Assembly: GCF_001729785.1 (NCBI RefSeq)
Contig: NZ_CP017183.1
Coordinates: 4,464,001 to 4,528,000 of the forward strand
Length of the DNA stretch: 64,000 nt
DNA from: Enterobacter hormaechei subsp. xiangfangensis
GTDB taxonomy: Bacteria > Pseudomonadota > Gammaproteobacteria > Enterobacterales > Enterobacteriaceae
Reading direction: 5' to 3'
Both the position numbers and the translations under genes were made by a program. The notes under the pieces are model-generated. The model had not been told where the DNA came from and made no database searches. It saw nothing but the letters and a program-made list of their open reading frames with translations. Below are positions 41,243-53,105 of this stretch, piece by piece. Positions within the stretch are counted from its first letter, which is position 1. Each line of letters begins with the position of its first letter.

Positions 41243-43505
41243 CCTGGATCTCCTTCGATAACTCAACAAAGAAGGCGCTGTAGCCGGCAACGCGCACCAC
41301 CAGCCCGGCAAAATCCTGTGGACGCTGTTGCGCTTCACGCAATGTTTCCGCGTTCACCACGTTGAACTGGATATGCTGCAACTTAAGCTGGGTGAAAGCG
41401 CGAAGGAAATCCGCCAGCTTTTGCAGCCCGGCATCGCCTTCCAGCGTCGCAGGGGTAAATTTAACGTTTAACAGCGTACCGTTAGATAACAGATAGTTAT
41501 CCAGCTTGCTTACCGATTTAAGTACCGCCGTTGGGCCCTGCATATCTTGCCCAAGCATCGGCGAGAGCCCACCGTCAGCCAGTTGCTCTCCGGCAAAGCG
41601 GCCATCCGGTGTAGCTCCCACCACTGCCCCCAGCGGCACGTGTGCCGATACGGTATAAGAGCCTGGCGTGAACTGTCCGCCGCGCGGGTTCCGGTATTTT
41701 TCGACCTCTTTACAGTAATGGCGCAACAGTTCAGCGCTGATATTGTCGACATCATCGATATCATTGCCGTATTTTTCGAAGCGATTGATCAACCTTGCAC
41801 GCACCTTTTCTCCCTCGGGGGTGGCAAAGTTCGCTTTTAACACGGCTAAGAGCTCATCAAAACTTAAGCGCTGCTGTTCAAAGACCAGCCCTTTCAGGGC
41901 GTGCAGTGAATCACTCAGATTGGCTATCCCGATCCCCTGAACGCCAGAAAAGTTATACCGCGCCCCGCCGTCGGTAATATCTTTCCCTGATTCAAGACAA
42001 TCGCTGATAAATGAAGAGAGCAACGGCACCGGTGCCCAGTCTCGATGGCCGATATCGCAAATGTTGCTCCCCTCAACCATCAGCGCAATGTAGTGGTTAA
42101 TTTTGGCGCGAATATGGTCCAGCAAGCCTTCATAACTCAGCGTTGAATTGCCTTCGTTCTCCAGCATCGCGATTTCCATTACTTTCAGCAGGTTAAACAT
42201 CGCGATATCGTGTAGACCGTAGGTTTTACCCGGAATTGACAGTTCTACACAGCCTACCACCGCGTAGTCGCGCGCATCCTCCAGCGACACACCCCGATTC
42301 AGGAAAGCGGGTACCACCACTTCATCATTGAAAATCTGCGGAATACCAGTGCCCAGGCGGATCGTCTCTGCCGTTTTAAGCAGGAAAGGTCGGTCGATAA
42401 GTTCATTAACCCGTACGCCAAGGTTCGGTTGAGGAAGCTGAACGCTTTGGTAAGCATCCAGGCACAGGAAGGAAAGCACATTCACTGCGCTACGACCGCT
42501 CTCCGTTAAACCGCCCAACAACGCGGTATAACCCGTCGGGAAACCAGCAAAATAACGTGCGCTACTCGTCGAACGTAAAAGCACCACGTCATTGCATTTC
42601 ACCCACAGCGATTCCAGTAGCTCTTTCAGAAATGCGGGATCGTCCCCCTGCGAAAGCGAAGCCTGATAAAAGGGCAGCATATACTGGTCGAAGCGCCCGA
42701 TAGAAAGCGAGCTGGCGTTAGATTCGTATTGCAAAATGACGTTCATATACCAGAACAGCTGACACGCCTGCCAGAACGTTTGCGGCTTATGCTGCGCGTT
42801 GTGACGCGAGATTTCGGCAATCTTTCGTAGCTCTTCACGCCGTGAAGCGTCATCACAGACGGTTGCAAGCGTTTCAGCCAGCGCAGCATAGCGCAGAATA
42901 TGACGCTGGGAGGCTTCAAGCAGAATCAGCGCGGCGGCATAGAACGTGTTCTGCGCATCGCGGGCACAATATTCTCGCATTTGCGCCACCAGCGCACCCA
43001 GCCCGTTATTCAGCAGGCGCGGATAATCAATAATGATATGCCCCTGCCCTTTGTCCGTCTGGTTGACGCTGAAAATTTGCGTCCCTACAGCGGCTTTCAC
43101 CTCATCCGTCATCTGGCTGTTGATGAAATCTTTCATCGACCGTTTTTCCCAGTAGGGATACAGCACGTCGCGGTAGATCTGCTTATCCGCTTCGCCGATC
43201 TCGAAGCGGTCCTGCGGACGTGTGGAAAACTGGTCCAGCTCCTTAAGCAGCCAGTACGGATCCATCTCAGGGGACATAATGCCCGCGCGCGGTTTAACGG
43301 TCCGGTTTCCGGCAATCAGTTCCTCATCACGAATCGCGATGTTCACATGGTCAAGAATGTACGCCGTGGCTTTTGCTCGCCTGAGGATAACCGGCTCGCC
43401 CTCCGTCTGCTGATGGCTGGCGGTATAGAGCAAAGCACGCTCAAGCGAGATTTCACGTGGACTGGCAAAAAGTGCGTCTTTCAAACGCTGGGTACGATTT
43501 GTCAT
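41208..43505 (-). CDS. pflD: Glycyl-radical enzyme, called formate acetyltransferase 2
   Basis: Oxygen-sensitive glycyl-radical enzyme of 765 aa. The radical glycine is G741 in VVRVAGYSAFF. The active-site cysteine is C419 in VVGCVELSIPG: a single Cys followed by V-E. True pyruvate formate-lyase has two adjacent cysteines here, while glycerol, diol and related dehydratases have GCxE. The name PFL2 is inherited; the motif favours a dehydratase or eliminase. Flanked by its activase and by PTS genes, 51 bp after frwB. Substrate unknown. Confidence 0.9.
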   Translation of the reverse strand: MTNRTQRLKDALFASPREISLERALLYTASHQQTEGEPVILRRAKATAYILDHVNIAIRDEELIAGNRTVKPRAGIMSPEMDPYWLLKELDQFSTRPQDRFEIGEADKQIYRDVLYPYWEKRSMKDFINSQMTDEVKAAVGTQIFSVNQTDKGQGHIIIDYPRLLNNGLGALVAQMREYCARDAQNTFYAAALILLEASQRHILRYAALAETLATVCDDASRREELRKIAEISRHNAQHKPQTFWQACQLFWYMNVILQYESNASSLSIGRFDQYMLPFYQASLSQGDDPAFLKELLESLWVKCNDVVLLRSTSSARYFAGFPTGYTALLGGLTESGRSAVNVLSFLCLDAYQSVQLPQPNLGVRVNELIDRPFLLKTAETIRLGTGIPQIFNDEVVVPAFLNRGVSLEDARDYAVVGCVELSIPGKTYGLHDIAMFNLLKVMEIAMLENEGNSTLSYEGLLDHIRAKINHYIALMVEGSNICDIGHRDWAPVPLLSSFISDCLESGKDITDGGARYNFSGVQGIGIANLSDSLHALKGLVFEQQRLSFDELLAVLKANFATPEGEKVRARLINRFEKYGNDIDDVDNISAELLRHYCKEVEKYRNPRGGQFTPGSYTVSAHVPLGAVVGATPDGRFAGEQLADGGLSPMLGQDMQGPTAVLKSVSKLDNYLLSNGTLLNVKFTPATLEGDAGLQKLADFLRAFTQLKLQHIQFNVVNAETLREAQQRPQDFAGLVVRVAGYSAFFVELSKEIQDDIIRRTAHQL

Positions 43506-43556
43506 GAGGGAACTCCTGTAACGGAAAACGAGCCCGCCCCGAAGGGCGGGAGAGCG

Positions 43557-43877
43557 TCAGGCGGTTTGCGCCAGGTGGGCATCAATTTTGTTCATGATGG
43601 CGTCGGCGCGTTTTACCGCGTCGCTGATATTGACGCGTACAATGGTTTTCCCGGCAAAGCGCTCTTCGAATTTAATGCCGATATCTTTGGTCAGGATCAC
43701 CATATCTGCGGCGGCAACGTCTTCTGCCGTCAGTTCGTTCTCCAGGCCAATCGACCCTTGCGTTTCAACCTTCACTTCCCAACCTTTAGCTTTGGCGGCA
43801 CTTTCCAGCGCTTCGGCCGCCATGTAGGTATGGGCAACGCCTGACGGACATGCTGTTACTGCGATAATTCGGGCCAT
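43557..43877 (-). CDS. frwB: PTS fructose-like EIIB component
   Basis: 106-aa IIB domain with phospho-cysteine C10 in AVTACPSGVAHTYMAAEALE. It receives phosphate from the IIA domain, probably that at the C-terminus of PtsA, and passes it to the sugar bound by FrwC. It lies 14 bp downstream of frwC in one operon. Confidence 0.93.
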   Translation of the reverse strand: MARIIAVTACPSGVAHTYMAAEALESAAKAKGWEVKVETQGSIGLENELTAEDVAAADMVILTKDIGIKFEERFAGKTIVRVNISDAVKRADAIMNKIDAHLAQTA

Positions 43878-43891
43878 GTTCTCTTCCTCAC

Positions 43892-44971
43892 TCAGTTAAT
43901 TTCGAAATCCAGATCCAGGTCGTCCTCTTTTTCCTCGACCTGTTTTGCATTCTTGCGGGCAAAACTCTTCAGCACGTTAACGCTAATGGCCGTCACCACA
44001 GCCCCCACGGCAACCGCCACGATGTAGCCCAGCTTGCCCTCCACCACAGGGAGAACGATGAGCCCGCCCCAACCGGCATAGCATTGTGCGCCCATCACGG
44101 CGGCCGTCACTGCGCCACATGCGGATCCCAGCATGATGGAGGGAATAACGCGCAGAGGATCAGCAGCAGCGAACGGAATGGCCCCTTCGGTGACCCCCAC
44201 GCAGCCCATCACTAATGCAGCCTTACCCGCTTCACGCTCTTCACCGGTAAAATTCTTGCGATTAATCAGCGTCGCCAGGCCTAATCCTAGCGGTGGTATG
44301 CAAATAGCCACGGCGGCAATTGCAACGACGGTATAGACGCCCTGCGCAACGCAAATCAGCATGAAGGCATACGCCACTTTGTTGACCGGGCCGCCCATAT
44401 CGAACGCCAGCATGAGACCGATAATAATGGCGAGTACCACAATGCTGCCCTGCTGCATTCCTTGCAGCCACTGGGTAAGGCCGGTGGTCAGTGCGCCTAC
44501 AGGCTCGCCCAGCCCCCACATCATGATGCCTGCTGTGATAAACGTGCCGATAATCGGGATGATGAAAATTGGCATAACGGAGCGCAGCACTTTCGGGACC
44601 GGCAGTTTTTTCAGGTACCAAACGACAATCCCACCGAAAATCCCGGCGATAATCGCGCCAAAGAACCCGGCACCGAAGCTGTTGCCCACCCAGGCGGCAA
44701 TTGCACAGGGAGCCAGCGCGGCGCGTTCTGCAATGGAATAGCCGATATAGGCGGCGAGGAATGGCACCATCAGCGTTAACCCCGCCACGCCGATATCAAA
44801 GAGTTTTTTCAGGTTGGGATCGGTTGCGGCATCGGGCACCGCGCCTTTGCCATACAACATGACCGAAACCGCCAGCAGAATGCCGCCCGAGACCACAAAC
44901 GGGATCATGTGCGACACCCCAGTCATCAGATGCTGCCGCGTGTTCTTGAGAATATGCACCAACTCTTTCAT
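43892..44971 (-). CDS. frwC: PTS fructose-like EIIC permease
   Basis: Membrane translocation subunit of the Frw PTS, 359 aa with about ten hydrophobic stretches and the IIC-Fru features SHMIPFVVSGGILLA near residue 20 and GVTEGAIPFAAADP in the C-terminal third. The start at 44971 has AGGAG 7 bp upstream and matches the E. coli length; 17 upstream in-frame codons are not conserved. First gene of frwCB-pflDC-frwD, divergent from ptsA. Confidence 0.94.
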   Translation of the reverse strand: MKELVHILKNTRQHLMTGVSHMIPFVVSGGILLAVSVMLYGKGAVPDAATDPNLKKLFDIGVAGLTLMVPFLAAYIGYSIAERAALAPCAIAAWVGNSFGAGFFGAIIAGIFGGIVVWYLKKLPVPKVLRSVMPIFIIPIIGTFITAGIMMWGLGEPVGALTTGLTQWLQGMQQGSIVVLAIIIGLMLAFDMGGPVNKVAYAFMLICVAQGVYTVVAIAAVAICIPPLGLGLATLINRKNFTGEEREAGKAALVMGCVGVTEGAIPFAAADPLRVIPSIMLGSACGAVTAAVMGAQCYAGWGGLIVLPVVEGKLGYIVAVAVGAVVTAISVNVLKSFARKNAKQVEEKEDDLDLDFEIN

Positions 44972-45145
44972 ATGTCGCTCCTGGCCTAAAACCATAAAGA
45001 TGTTGTGGCAAACAATAGGCAATCAGGAAGACGGCGGACAGGAGACAAAAAGGCCATTTACTGGATTTTTGTAATATCGAAATAAAAATGCGATCCGCCT
45101 CGACATTTCTGATAGACGTTACGCATAAGACAAAGGACCACAACC

Positions 45146-45209
45146 TGTGAGTCAAATCTCACTTTCCACGTGACATTACATTTGTCCAGCTTTTGGCAGA
45201 TTTGTCACA
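45146..45209. promoter_or_regulatory. Two candidate CRP sites between frwC and ptsA
   Basis: TGTGAGTCAAATCTCA (45146-45161) matches 9 of 10 CRP core bases and TGGCAGATTTGTCACA (45194-45209) matches 8 of 10, centres 48 bp apart in the divergent 305-bp gap. Catabolite control of both directions is likely for a PTS locus. No gene is seen in the gap. Confidence 0.55.
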
Positions 45210-45276
45210 TGGCGCGCGTCATCAACACACTCGTATGCTGTTGCCCAATGAATGAGGATTGATTTCAGGAGTGTGT

Positions 45277-47778
45277 ATGGCTCTCGTAGTGGAATTTACC
45301 TGTGAATTACCCAACGGTGTTCACGCGCGTCCGGCAAGTCAGGTGGAAACGCTGTGCAATACGTTTATCTCGCAAATCGAATGGCACAACCTGCGCACAG
45401 ACCGTAAAGGGAATGCCAAGAGCGCACTGGCAGTCATTGGCACCGATACGCTGGCAGGCGATGCCTGTCGTCTGGTGATCCAAGGTGAAGATGAGCAGAA
45501 CGCCTATCAGCAACTGGAACAATGGCTCCGGGAAGAGTTCCCACACTGTGATGCGCCGCTCGCAGAAGCCATTAATATTGAGCGCGATCCGCTGCCAGAA
45601 TCCCTCGCGCGCCTTAATCCAACGCTTTTCCGCGCCCTGCCCGTTTGCAGCGGTAGCGCCCAGGGCGTGTTGACCTTGCTGGCCTCGCTGGATCTTAACG
45701 CACTGTCAGATTTACCCGAAGCGAAAGACGAAGGAGATGAGCAGTTAGCACTGGATAATGGTCTCACCCTGCTGGTGAAAAACATTGAGCTGCGCGCGCT
45801 GGACAGCGACAGCACCGCCAGCGCCATTCTTGAAGCCCATCGTTCGCTGGCTACGGATACCTCGCTGCGCCAGCACCTCCTGTCAGGGGTCAACCGGGGC
45901 TTAAGCTGCGCTCAGGCCATCATCGCCACGGCGAACCATTTCTGCGATACGTTCTCTCGTTCCAGCAGCACGTATTTGCAGGAACGTGTGCTGGACGTAC
46001 GCGACGTCTGCTATCAGCTTTTACAGCATATCTACGGTGAAGCGCGTTTCCCGTCTCCGGGGCAACTGACGCAGCCGAGCGTCTGCCTTGCTGACGACCT
46101 CACGCCCGGCCAGTTCCTGGAACTGGATAAAACCTTGCTAAAAGGGCTGCTGTTAAAAAGCGGTGGAACAACCTCGCATACGGTTATTCTTGCACGTTCC
46201 TTTAATATTCCGACGCTGGTGGGCGTCGACAATGAAAGCCTGCTGCAGTGGCGCAATCAATCCGTATTTATCGATGGCAATGCTGGTGCCGTCGTGGTCG
46301 ATGCCAGCGATGCGGTGGCGCGCTACTACCGACAGGAAGCACGGGTACAACAGGCACTACGCGAGCAGCAGGGCATCTGGCTGGACCGGGAAGCCAGAAC
46401 CGCCGACGGCCTGCGGGTTGAGATTGCCGCGAACATCGCCCATGCGGTGGAAGCGCAGGCAGCCTTTGAGAACGGCGCCGAGGGCGTTGGCCTGTTTCGC
46501 ACCGAAATGCTTTATATGGACCGCAGCAGCGCGCCCGGTGAAAACGAGCTCTACAACATTTTCTGTCAGGCACTGGAAAGTGCAAACGGGCGCAGCATCA
46601 TCGTGCGGACCATGGATATCGGCGGCGATAAGCCGGTAGAGTACCTGAAGATCCCGGCCGAAAATAACCCGTTCCTCGGTTACCGCGCCGTACGTATTTA
46701 CGAAGAGTATGCAGTGCTTTTCACCACCCAGCTTCGGGCGATCCTGCGCGCCTCTGCTCACGGCAGCCTGAAGATCATGATCCCGATGATCTCTTCCATG
46801 GAAGAGATCCTGTGGGTGAAAGAGAAACTTGCCGAAGCGAAACAACAGCTCCGCGCTGAGCATATTCCGTTTGATGAGAAAATCCCGCTTGGCATCATGC
46901 TGGAAGTCCCTTCGGTGATGTTTATCATCGACAAGTGCTGCGAAGAGATTGATTTCTTTAGCATCGGTAGCAATGACCTGACGCAGTATCTGCTGGCTGT
47001 TGATCGCGATAACGCCAAAGTCACACGCCATTACAACAGCCTGAACCCGGCCTTCCTGAGGGCGCTGGATTACGCGGTACAAGCCGTCCATCGCCAGGGG
47101 AAATGGATTGGCCTGTGCGGCGAACTGGGTGCAAAAGGCTCGGTGTTGCCATTGCTGGTGGGTCTGGGTTTGGACGAGCTGAGCATGGGGTCGCCCGCTA
47201 TCCCGGCAACCAAAGCGCGTCTGGCTCAGCTTGATAGCCGCGCCTGCCGCCAGTTGCTGAATCAGGCCATGGCGTGTCGCACCTCACTTGAAGTGGAGCA
47301 CCTGCTGGCGCAGTTCCGCATGAATCAGCAGGACACACCTCTGGTTACACCTCGCTGCATTTCACTGGACAATGACTGGAACAGCAAAGAAGAGGTCATG
47401 AAGGGAATGACCGATAACCTGCTGCTCGCAGGACGTTGCCGCTATCCACGCAAGCTGGAGGCCGATCTGTGGGCACGCGAAGCGGTCTTCTCCACCGGGC
47501 TCGGCTTTAGCTTTGCTATCCCGCACAGCAAATCGGAGCACATTGAGCAATCCACCATCAGCGTTGCACGCCTGAAAGCCCCCGTCATGTGGGGAGATGA
47601 AGAAGCACAATTCATCATCATGCTAACGCTGAATAAACACGCCGCGGGCGATCAGCATATGCGTATTTTCTCCCGACTGGCACGCCGCATCATGCATGAG
47701 GATTTCCGCAATGCGCTGGTTAACGCCAGCTCAGGGGAGGCGATTGCTTCCCTGCTACAACACGAATTAGAACTGTAA
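45277..47778 (+). CDS. ptsA: Multiphosphoryl transfer protein (HPr-EI-IIA)
   Basis: Fused PTS phosphocarrier of 833 aa: an HPr domain at residues 1-95 with His16 in NGVHARPAS, an enzyme I domain from about 115 to 670 with the phospho-His motif [15 protein letters not shown]-binding [10 protein letters not shown] and [10 protein letters not shown] motifs, and a fructose-type IIA domain at about 690-830 with His in [10 protein letters not shown]. Thus the locus can phosphorylate its sugar without the general PTS. Start chosen at 45277 with CAGGAG, as in E. coli (FrwA/PtsA). Followed 14 bp later by fsaB. Confidence 0.95.
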   Translation: MALVVEFTCELPNGVHARPASQVETLCNTFISQIEWHNLRTDRKGNAKSALAVIGTDTLAGDACRLVIQGEDEQNAYQQLEQWLREEFPHCDAPLAEAINIERDPLPESLARLNPTLFRALPVCSGSAQGVLTLLASLDLNALSDLPEAKDEGDEQLALDNGLTLLVKNIELRALDSDSTASAILEAHRSLATDTSLRQHLLSGVNRGLSCAQAIIATANHFCDTFSRSSSTYLQERVLDVRDVCYQLLQHIYGEARFPSPGQLTQPSVCLADDLTPGQFLELDKTLLKGLLLKSGGTTSHTVILARSFNIPTLVGVDNESLLQWRNQSVFIDGNAGAVVVDASDAVARYYRQEARVQQALREQQGIWLDREARTADGLRVEIAANIAHAVEAQAAFENGAEGVGLFRTEMLYMDRSSAPGENELYNIFCQALESANGRSIIVRTMDIGGDKPVEYLKIPAENNPFLGYRAVRIYEEYAVLFTTQLRAILRASAHGSLKIMIPMISSMEEILWVKEKLAEAKQQLRAEHIPFDEKIPLGIMLEVPSVMFIIDKCCEEIDFFSIGSNDLTQYLLAVDRDNAKVTRHYNSLNPAFLRALDYAVQAVHRQGKWIGLCGELGAKGSVLPLLVGLGLDELSMGSPAIPATKARLAQLDSRACRQLLNQAMACRTSLEVEHLLAQFRMNQQDTPLVTPRCISLDNDWNSKEEVMKGMTDNLLLAGRCRYPRKLEADLWAREAVFSTGLGFSFAIPHSKSEHIEQSTISVARLKAPVMWGDEEAQFIIMLTLNKHAAGDQHMRIFSRLARRIMHEDFRNALVNASSGEAIASLLQHELEL

Positions 47779-47792
47779 AACGAGGAAGAGTG

Positions 47793-48455
47793 ATGGAACT
47801 GTACCTGGATACCGCCAACGTGGCGGAAGTTGAACGCCTGGCGCGCATTTTTCCCATTGCGGGCGTTACCACCAACCCGAGCATCATTGCCACCAGCCGT
47901 GAATCCATCTGGGACGTGCTGCCGCGGCTGCAACAAGCCATCGGGCCGGAGGGCACGCTGTTTGCTCAAACCATGAGCCGCGACGCCGAAGGCATGGTGG
48001 CGGAGGCCAAACGCCTGAGTAACGCCATCCCGGGTATTGTGGTGAAAATTCCGGTCACCGCGCAGGGGCTTATCGCCATTAAAGAGCTGAAAAGAGAGGG
48101 TATTACCACGCTGGGCACCGCCGTTTACAGCGCCGCTCAGGGTTTACTGGCCGCGCTGGCAGGCGCGAAATACGTTGCGCCGTACGTCAACCGCGTCGAC
48201 GCACAGGGCGGCGACGGTATTGGCATGGTACAGGAGCTGCAGTCCCTGCTGGAACTGCATGCGCCGGAAAGCATGGTGCTGGCTGCCAGCTTTAAAACGC
48301 CGCGCCAGGCGCTGGATTGCCTGTTGGCAGGATGTGAGGCAATCACGCTTCCCTTAGACGTAGCGCAACAAATGCTCGACACACCAGCGGTAGAGTCAGC
48401 CATAGAGAAGTTCGAGCAGGACTGGAAAAACGCGTTTGGTAACCTCAACCTCTAA
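47793..48455 (+). CDS. fsaB: Fructose-6-phosphate aldolase
   Basis: Transaldolase-like class I aldolase (TalC/FsaB) that cleaves fructose 6-phosphate or related compounds to dihydroxyacetone and an aldehyde phosphate. The Schiff-base lysine is K85 in GIVVKIPVT. The 220 aa begin [16 protein letters not shown]. The ATG at 47793 is preferred over the adjacent GTG, with GAGGAAGA upstream. Co-directional with ptsA and gldA, 12 bp before the latter. Confidence 0.96.
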   Translation: MELYLDTANVAEVERLARIFPIAGVTTNPSIIATSRESIWDVLPRLQQAIGPEGTLFAQTMSRDAEGMVAEAKRLSNAIPGIVVKIPVTAQGLIAIKELKREGITTLGTAVYSAAQGLLAALAGAKYVAPYVNRVDAQGGDGIGMVQELQSLLELHAPESMVLAASFKTPRQALDCLLAGCEAITLPLDVAQQMLDTPAVESAIEKFEQDWKNAFGNLNL

Positions 48456-48467
48456 GGGAGAACTGTT

Positions 48468-49571
48468 ATGGACCGTATTATTCAATCGCCGGGGAAATAC
48501 ATCCAGGGTGCAGATGTTCTTACTCGCCTCGGCGACTACCTGAAGCCGCTGGCGAATCGCTGGCTGGTGGTGGGCGATAAATTTGTGCTGGGTTTTGCTG
48601 AAGAAACCCTGCGTCAGAGTTTTAAAAAAGCCGGACTCCATGCCGAAATCGCACCGTTTGGTGGCGAATGTTCGCAAAATGAAATCGATCGCCTGAAAAA
48701 GCTGGCCGACAGCGCCGACTGCCTGGCGGTGCTGGGTATCGGCGGCGGAAAAACGCTGGATACCGCCAAAGCGCTGGCGCACTTTATGGACGTGCCGGTG
48801 GCTATTGCCCCGACCATTGCCTCCACCGATGCGCCGTGCAGCGCCCTCTCCGTGATTTATACCGACAGCGGTGAGTTCGATCGCTACCTGATGCTGCCGC
48901 ACAACCCGAACATGGTGATTGTCGATACCAAAGTGGTGGCAGGCGCACCTGCGCGCCTGCTGGCCGCCGGGATTGGCGATGCACTGGCAACCTGGTTTGA
49001 AGCGCGCGCCTGTTCGCGCAGCGGCGCCACGACCATGGCGGGTGGCAAGTGCACGCAGGCAGCGTTAGCGCTGGCAGAGCTGTGCTACAACACGCTGGTT
49101 GAAGAGGGCGAGAAAGCGATGCTGGCGGCAGAGCAGCATGTCGTCACACCGGCGCTGGAACGCATTATCGAAGCCAACACCTATCTCAGCGGGGTGGGCT
49201 TTGAAAGCGGCGGGCTGGCGGCGGCGCACGCCATTCACAACGGCATGACGGCGGTGCCGGATGCGCATCATTTTTACCATGGTGAAAAGGTCGCGTTCGG
49301 CACACTGACACAGCTGGTACTGGAGAACGCGCCGGTTGAAGAAATTGAGACCGTCGCCGCGCTTTGCCACAGCGTTGGGCTGCCGATCACCCTGGCGCAG
49401 CTGAACATCAAAGAGGATATTCCGGCCAAAATGCGGCTGATCGCGGAAGCGTCCTGCGCCGAAGGTGAAACCATTCACAACATGCCTGGCGGCGTCACGC
49501 CGGATCAGGTCTATGCGGCGCTGCTGGTGGCCGACCAGTATGGACAGCGATTCTTGCAGGAGTGGGAGTAA
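48468..49571 (+). CDS. gldA: Glycerol dehydrogenase
   Basis: NAD- and zinc-dependent iron-containing-alcohol-dehydrogenase family member interconverting glycerol and dihydroxyacetone (also hydroxyacetone and propanediol). Its 367 aa match E. coli GldA, with the NAD-binding [14 protein letters not shown] near residues 91-104 and zinc-ligand histidines in AAHAIHNGM and [14 protein letters not shown]. Downstream of the FsaB aldolase it could reduce the dihydroxyacetone released. Followed by a BIME, convergent with katG. Confidence 0.97.
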   Translation: MDRIIQSPGKYIQGADVLTRLGDYLKPLANRWLVVGDKFVLGFAEETLRQSFKKAGLHAEIAPFGGECSQNEIDRLKKLADSADCLAVLGIGGGKTLDTAKALAHFMDVPVAIAPTIASTDAPCSALSVIYTDSGEFDRYLMLPHNPNMVIVDTKVVAGAPARLLAAGIGDALATWFEARACSRSGATTMAGGKCTQAALALAELCYNTLVEEGEKAMLAAEQHVVTPALERIIEANTYLSGVGFESGGLAAAHAIHNGMTAVPDAHHFYHGEKVAFGTLTQLVLENAPVEEIETVAALCHSVGLPITLAQLNIKEDIPAKMRLIAEASCAEGETIHNMPGGVTPDQVYAALLVADQYGQRFLQEWE

Positions 49572-49579
49572 CGAAAAAA

Positions 49580-49657
49580 GCCGGGTGGCGCTGCGCTTAC
49601 CCGGCCTACATGGCACTTTAATTTGTAGGCCGGGTAAGGCGTAGCCGCCACCCGGCA
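49580..49657. repeat. BIME between gldA and katG
   Basis: Opposite REP units GCCGGGTGGCGCTGCGCT with TACCCGGCCTACA (49580-49610) and GTAGGCCGGGTAAGGC with GTAGCCGCCACCCGGCA (49625-49657), between convergent genes. Confidence 0.9.
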
Positions 49658-49663
49658 CATGGG

Positions 49664-51865
<2,202 letters not shown>

Positions 51866-51891
51866 TTACCGTTACGATATACACCACTAGC

Positions 51892-51928
51892 GATAAGAGA
51901 TAGTTGAATTAATCCACAGATTCGATAG
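51892..51928. promoter_or_regulatory. Candidate OxyR site of katG
   Basis: GATAAGAGATAGTTGAATTA and ATCCACAGATTCGATAGC contain ATAG-type quarter sites spaced about one helical turn apart, about 50-85 bp before katG. Exact register uncertain. Confidence 0.5.
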
Positions 51929-51956
51929 CTAATACCTTTTAACTCTCTGTTCGATT

Positions 51957-51985
51957 AAAAAGCCCTCGTTTTATGAGGGCTTTTT
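51957..51985. terminator. metF terminator (bidirectional shape)
   Basis: AGCCCTC and GAGGGCT form a 7-bp stem with a 7-nt loop, flanked by A5 on the left and T5 on the right, 4 bp beyond the metF stop. Confidence 0.85.
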
Positions 51986-51988
51986 ACT

Positions 51989-52882
<894 letters not shown>

Positions 52883-52921
52883 CTACCCCTATCAATCGCG
52901 TGTCATTGTCTGTTGTGTTGT

Positions 52922-52953
52922 GAACTTCTATACGTTTAGACGTCCAGATGTAA
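52922..52953. promoter_or_regulatory. MetJ operator of metF
   Basis: Four contiguous 8-mers, GAACTTCT, ATACGTTT, AGACGTCC and AGATGTAA, follow the met-box consensus AGACGTCT, 43-74 bp before metF. Confidence 0.85.
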
Positions 52954-53061
52954 AAATGACGGAAAAGCGGGATGACGTCAACAGAAATAATCAACATTAA
53001 CGGTGAGGTTTGTTCAGGGAAGATGAAGGGCATTCATGATGGGGGTGAGTGCGGTCTGATA

Positions 53062-53094
53062 CCCTCACCCTGTCCCTCTCCCACAGGGAGAGGG
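53062..53094. repeat. 33-bp modular repeat, copy C (inverted)
   Basis: CCCTCACCC-tgt-CCCTCTCCC-aca-GGGAGAGGG, the reverse orientation of copies A and B, 12 bp beyond the metL stop. Confidence 0.85.
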
Positions 53095-53105
53095 AAATGC
53101 AGACG

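Noticed and set aside
27751..49657. REP/BIME units considered as a CRISPR array
   Set aside because: They are isolated pairs at four separate loci without regular spacers or cas genes.
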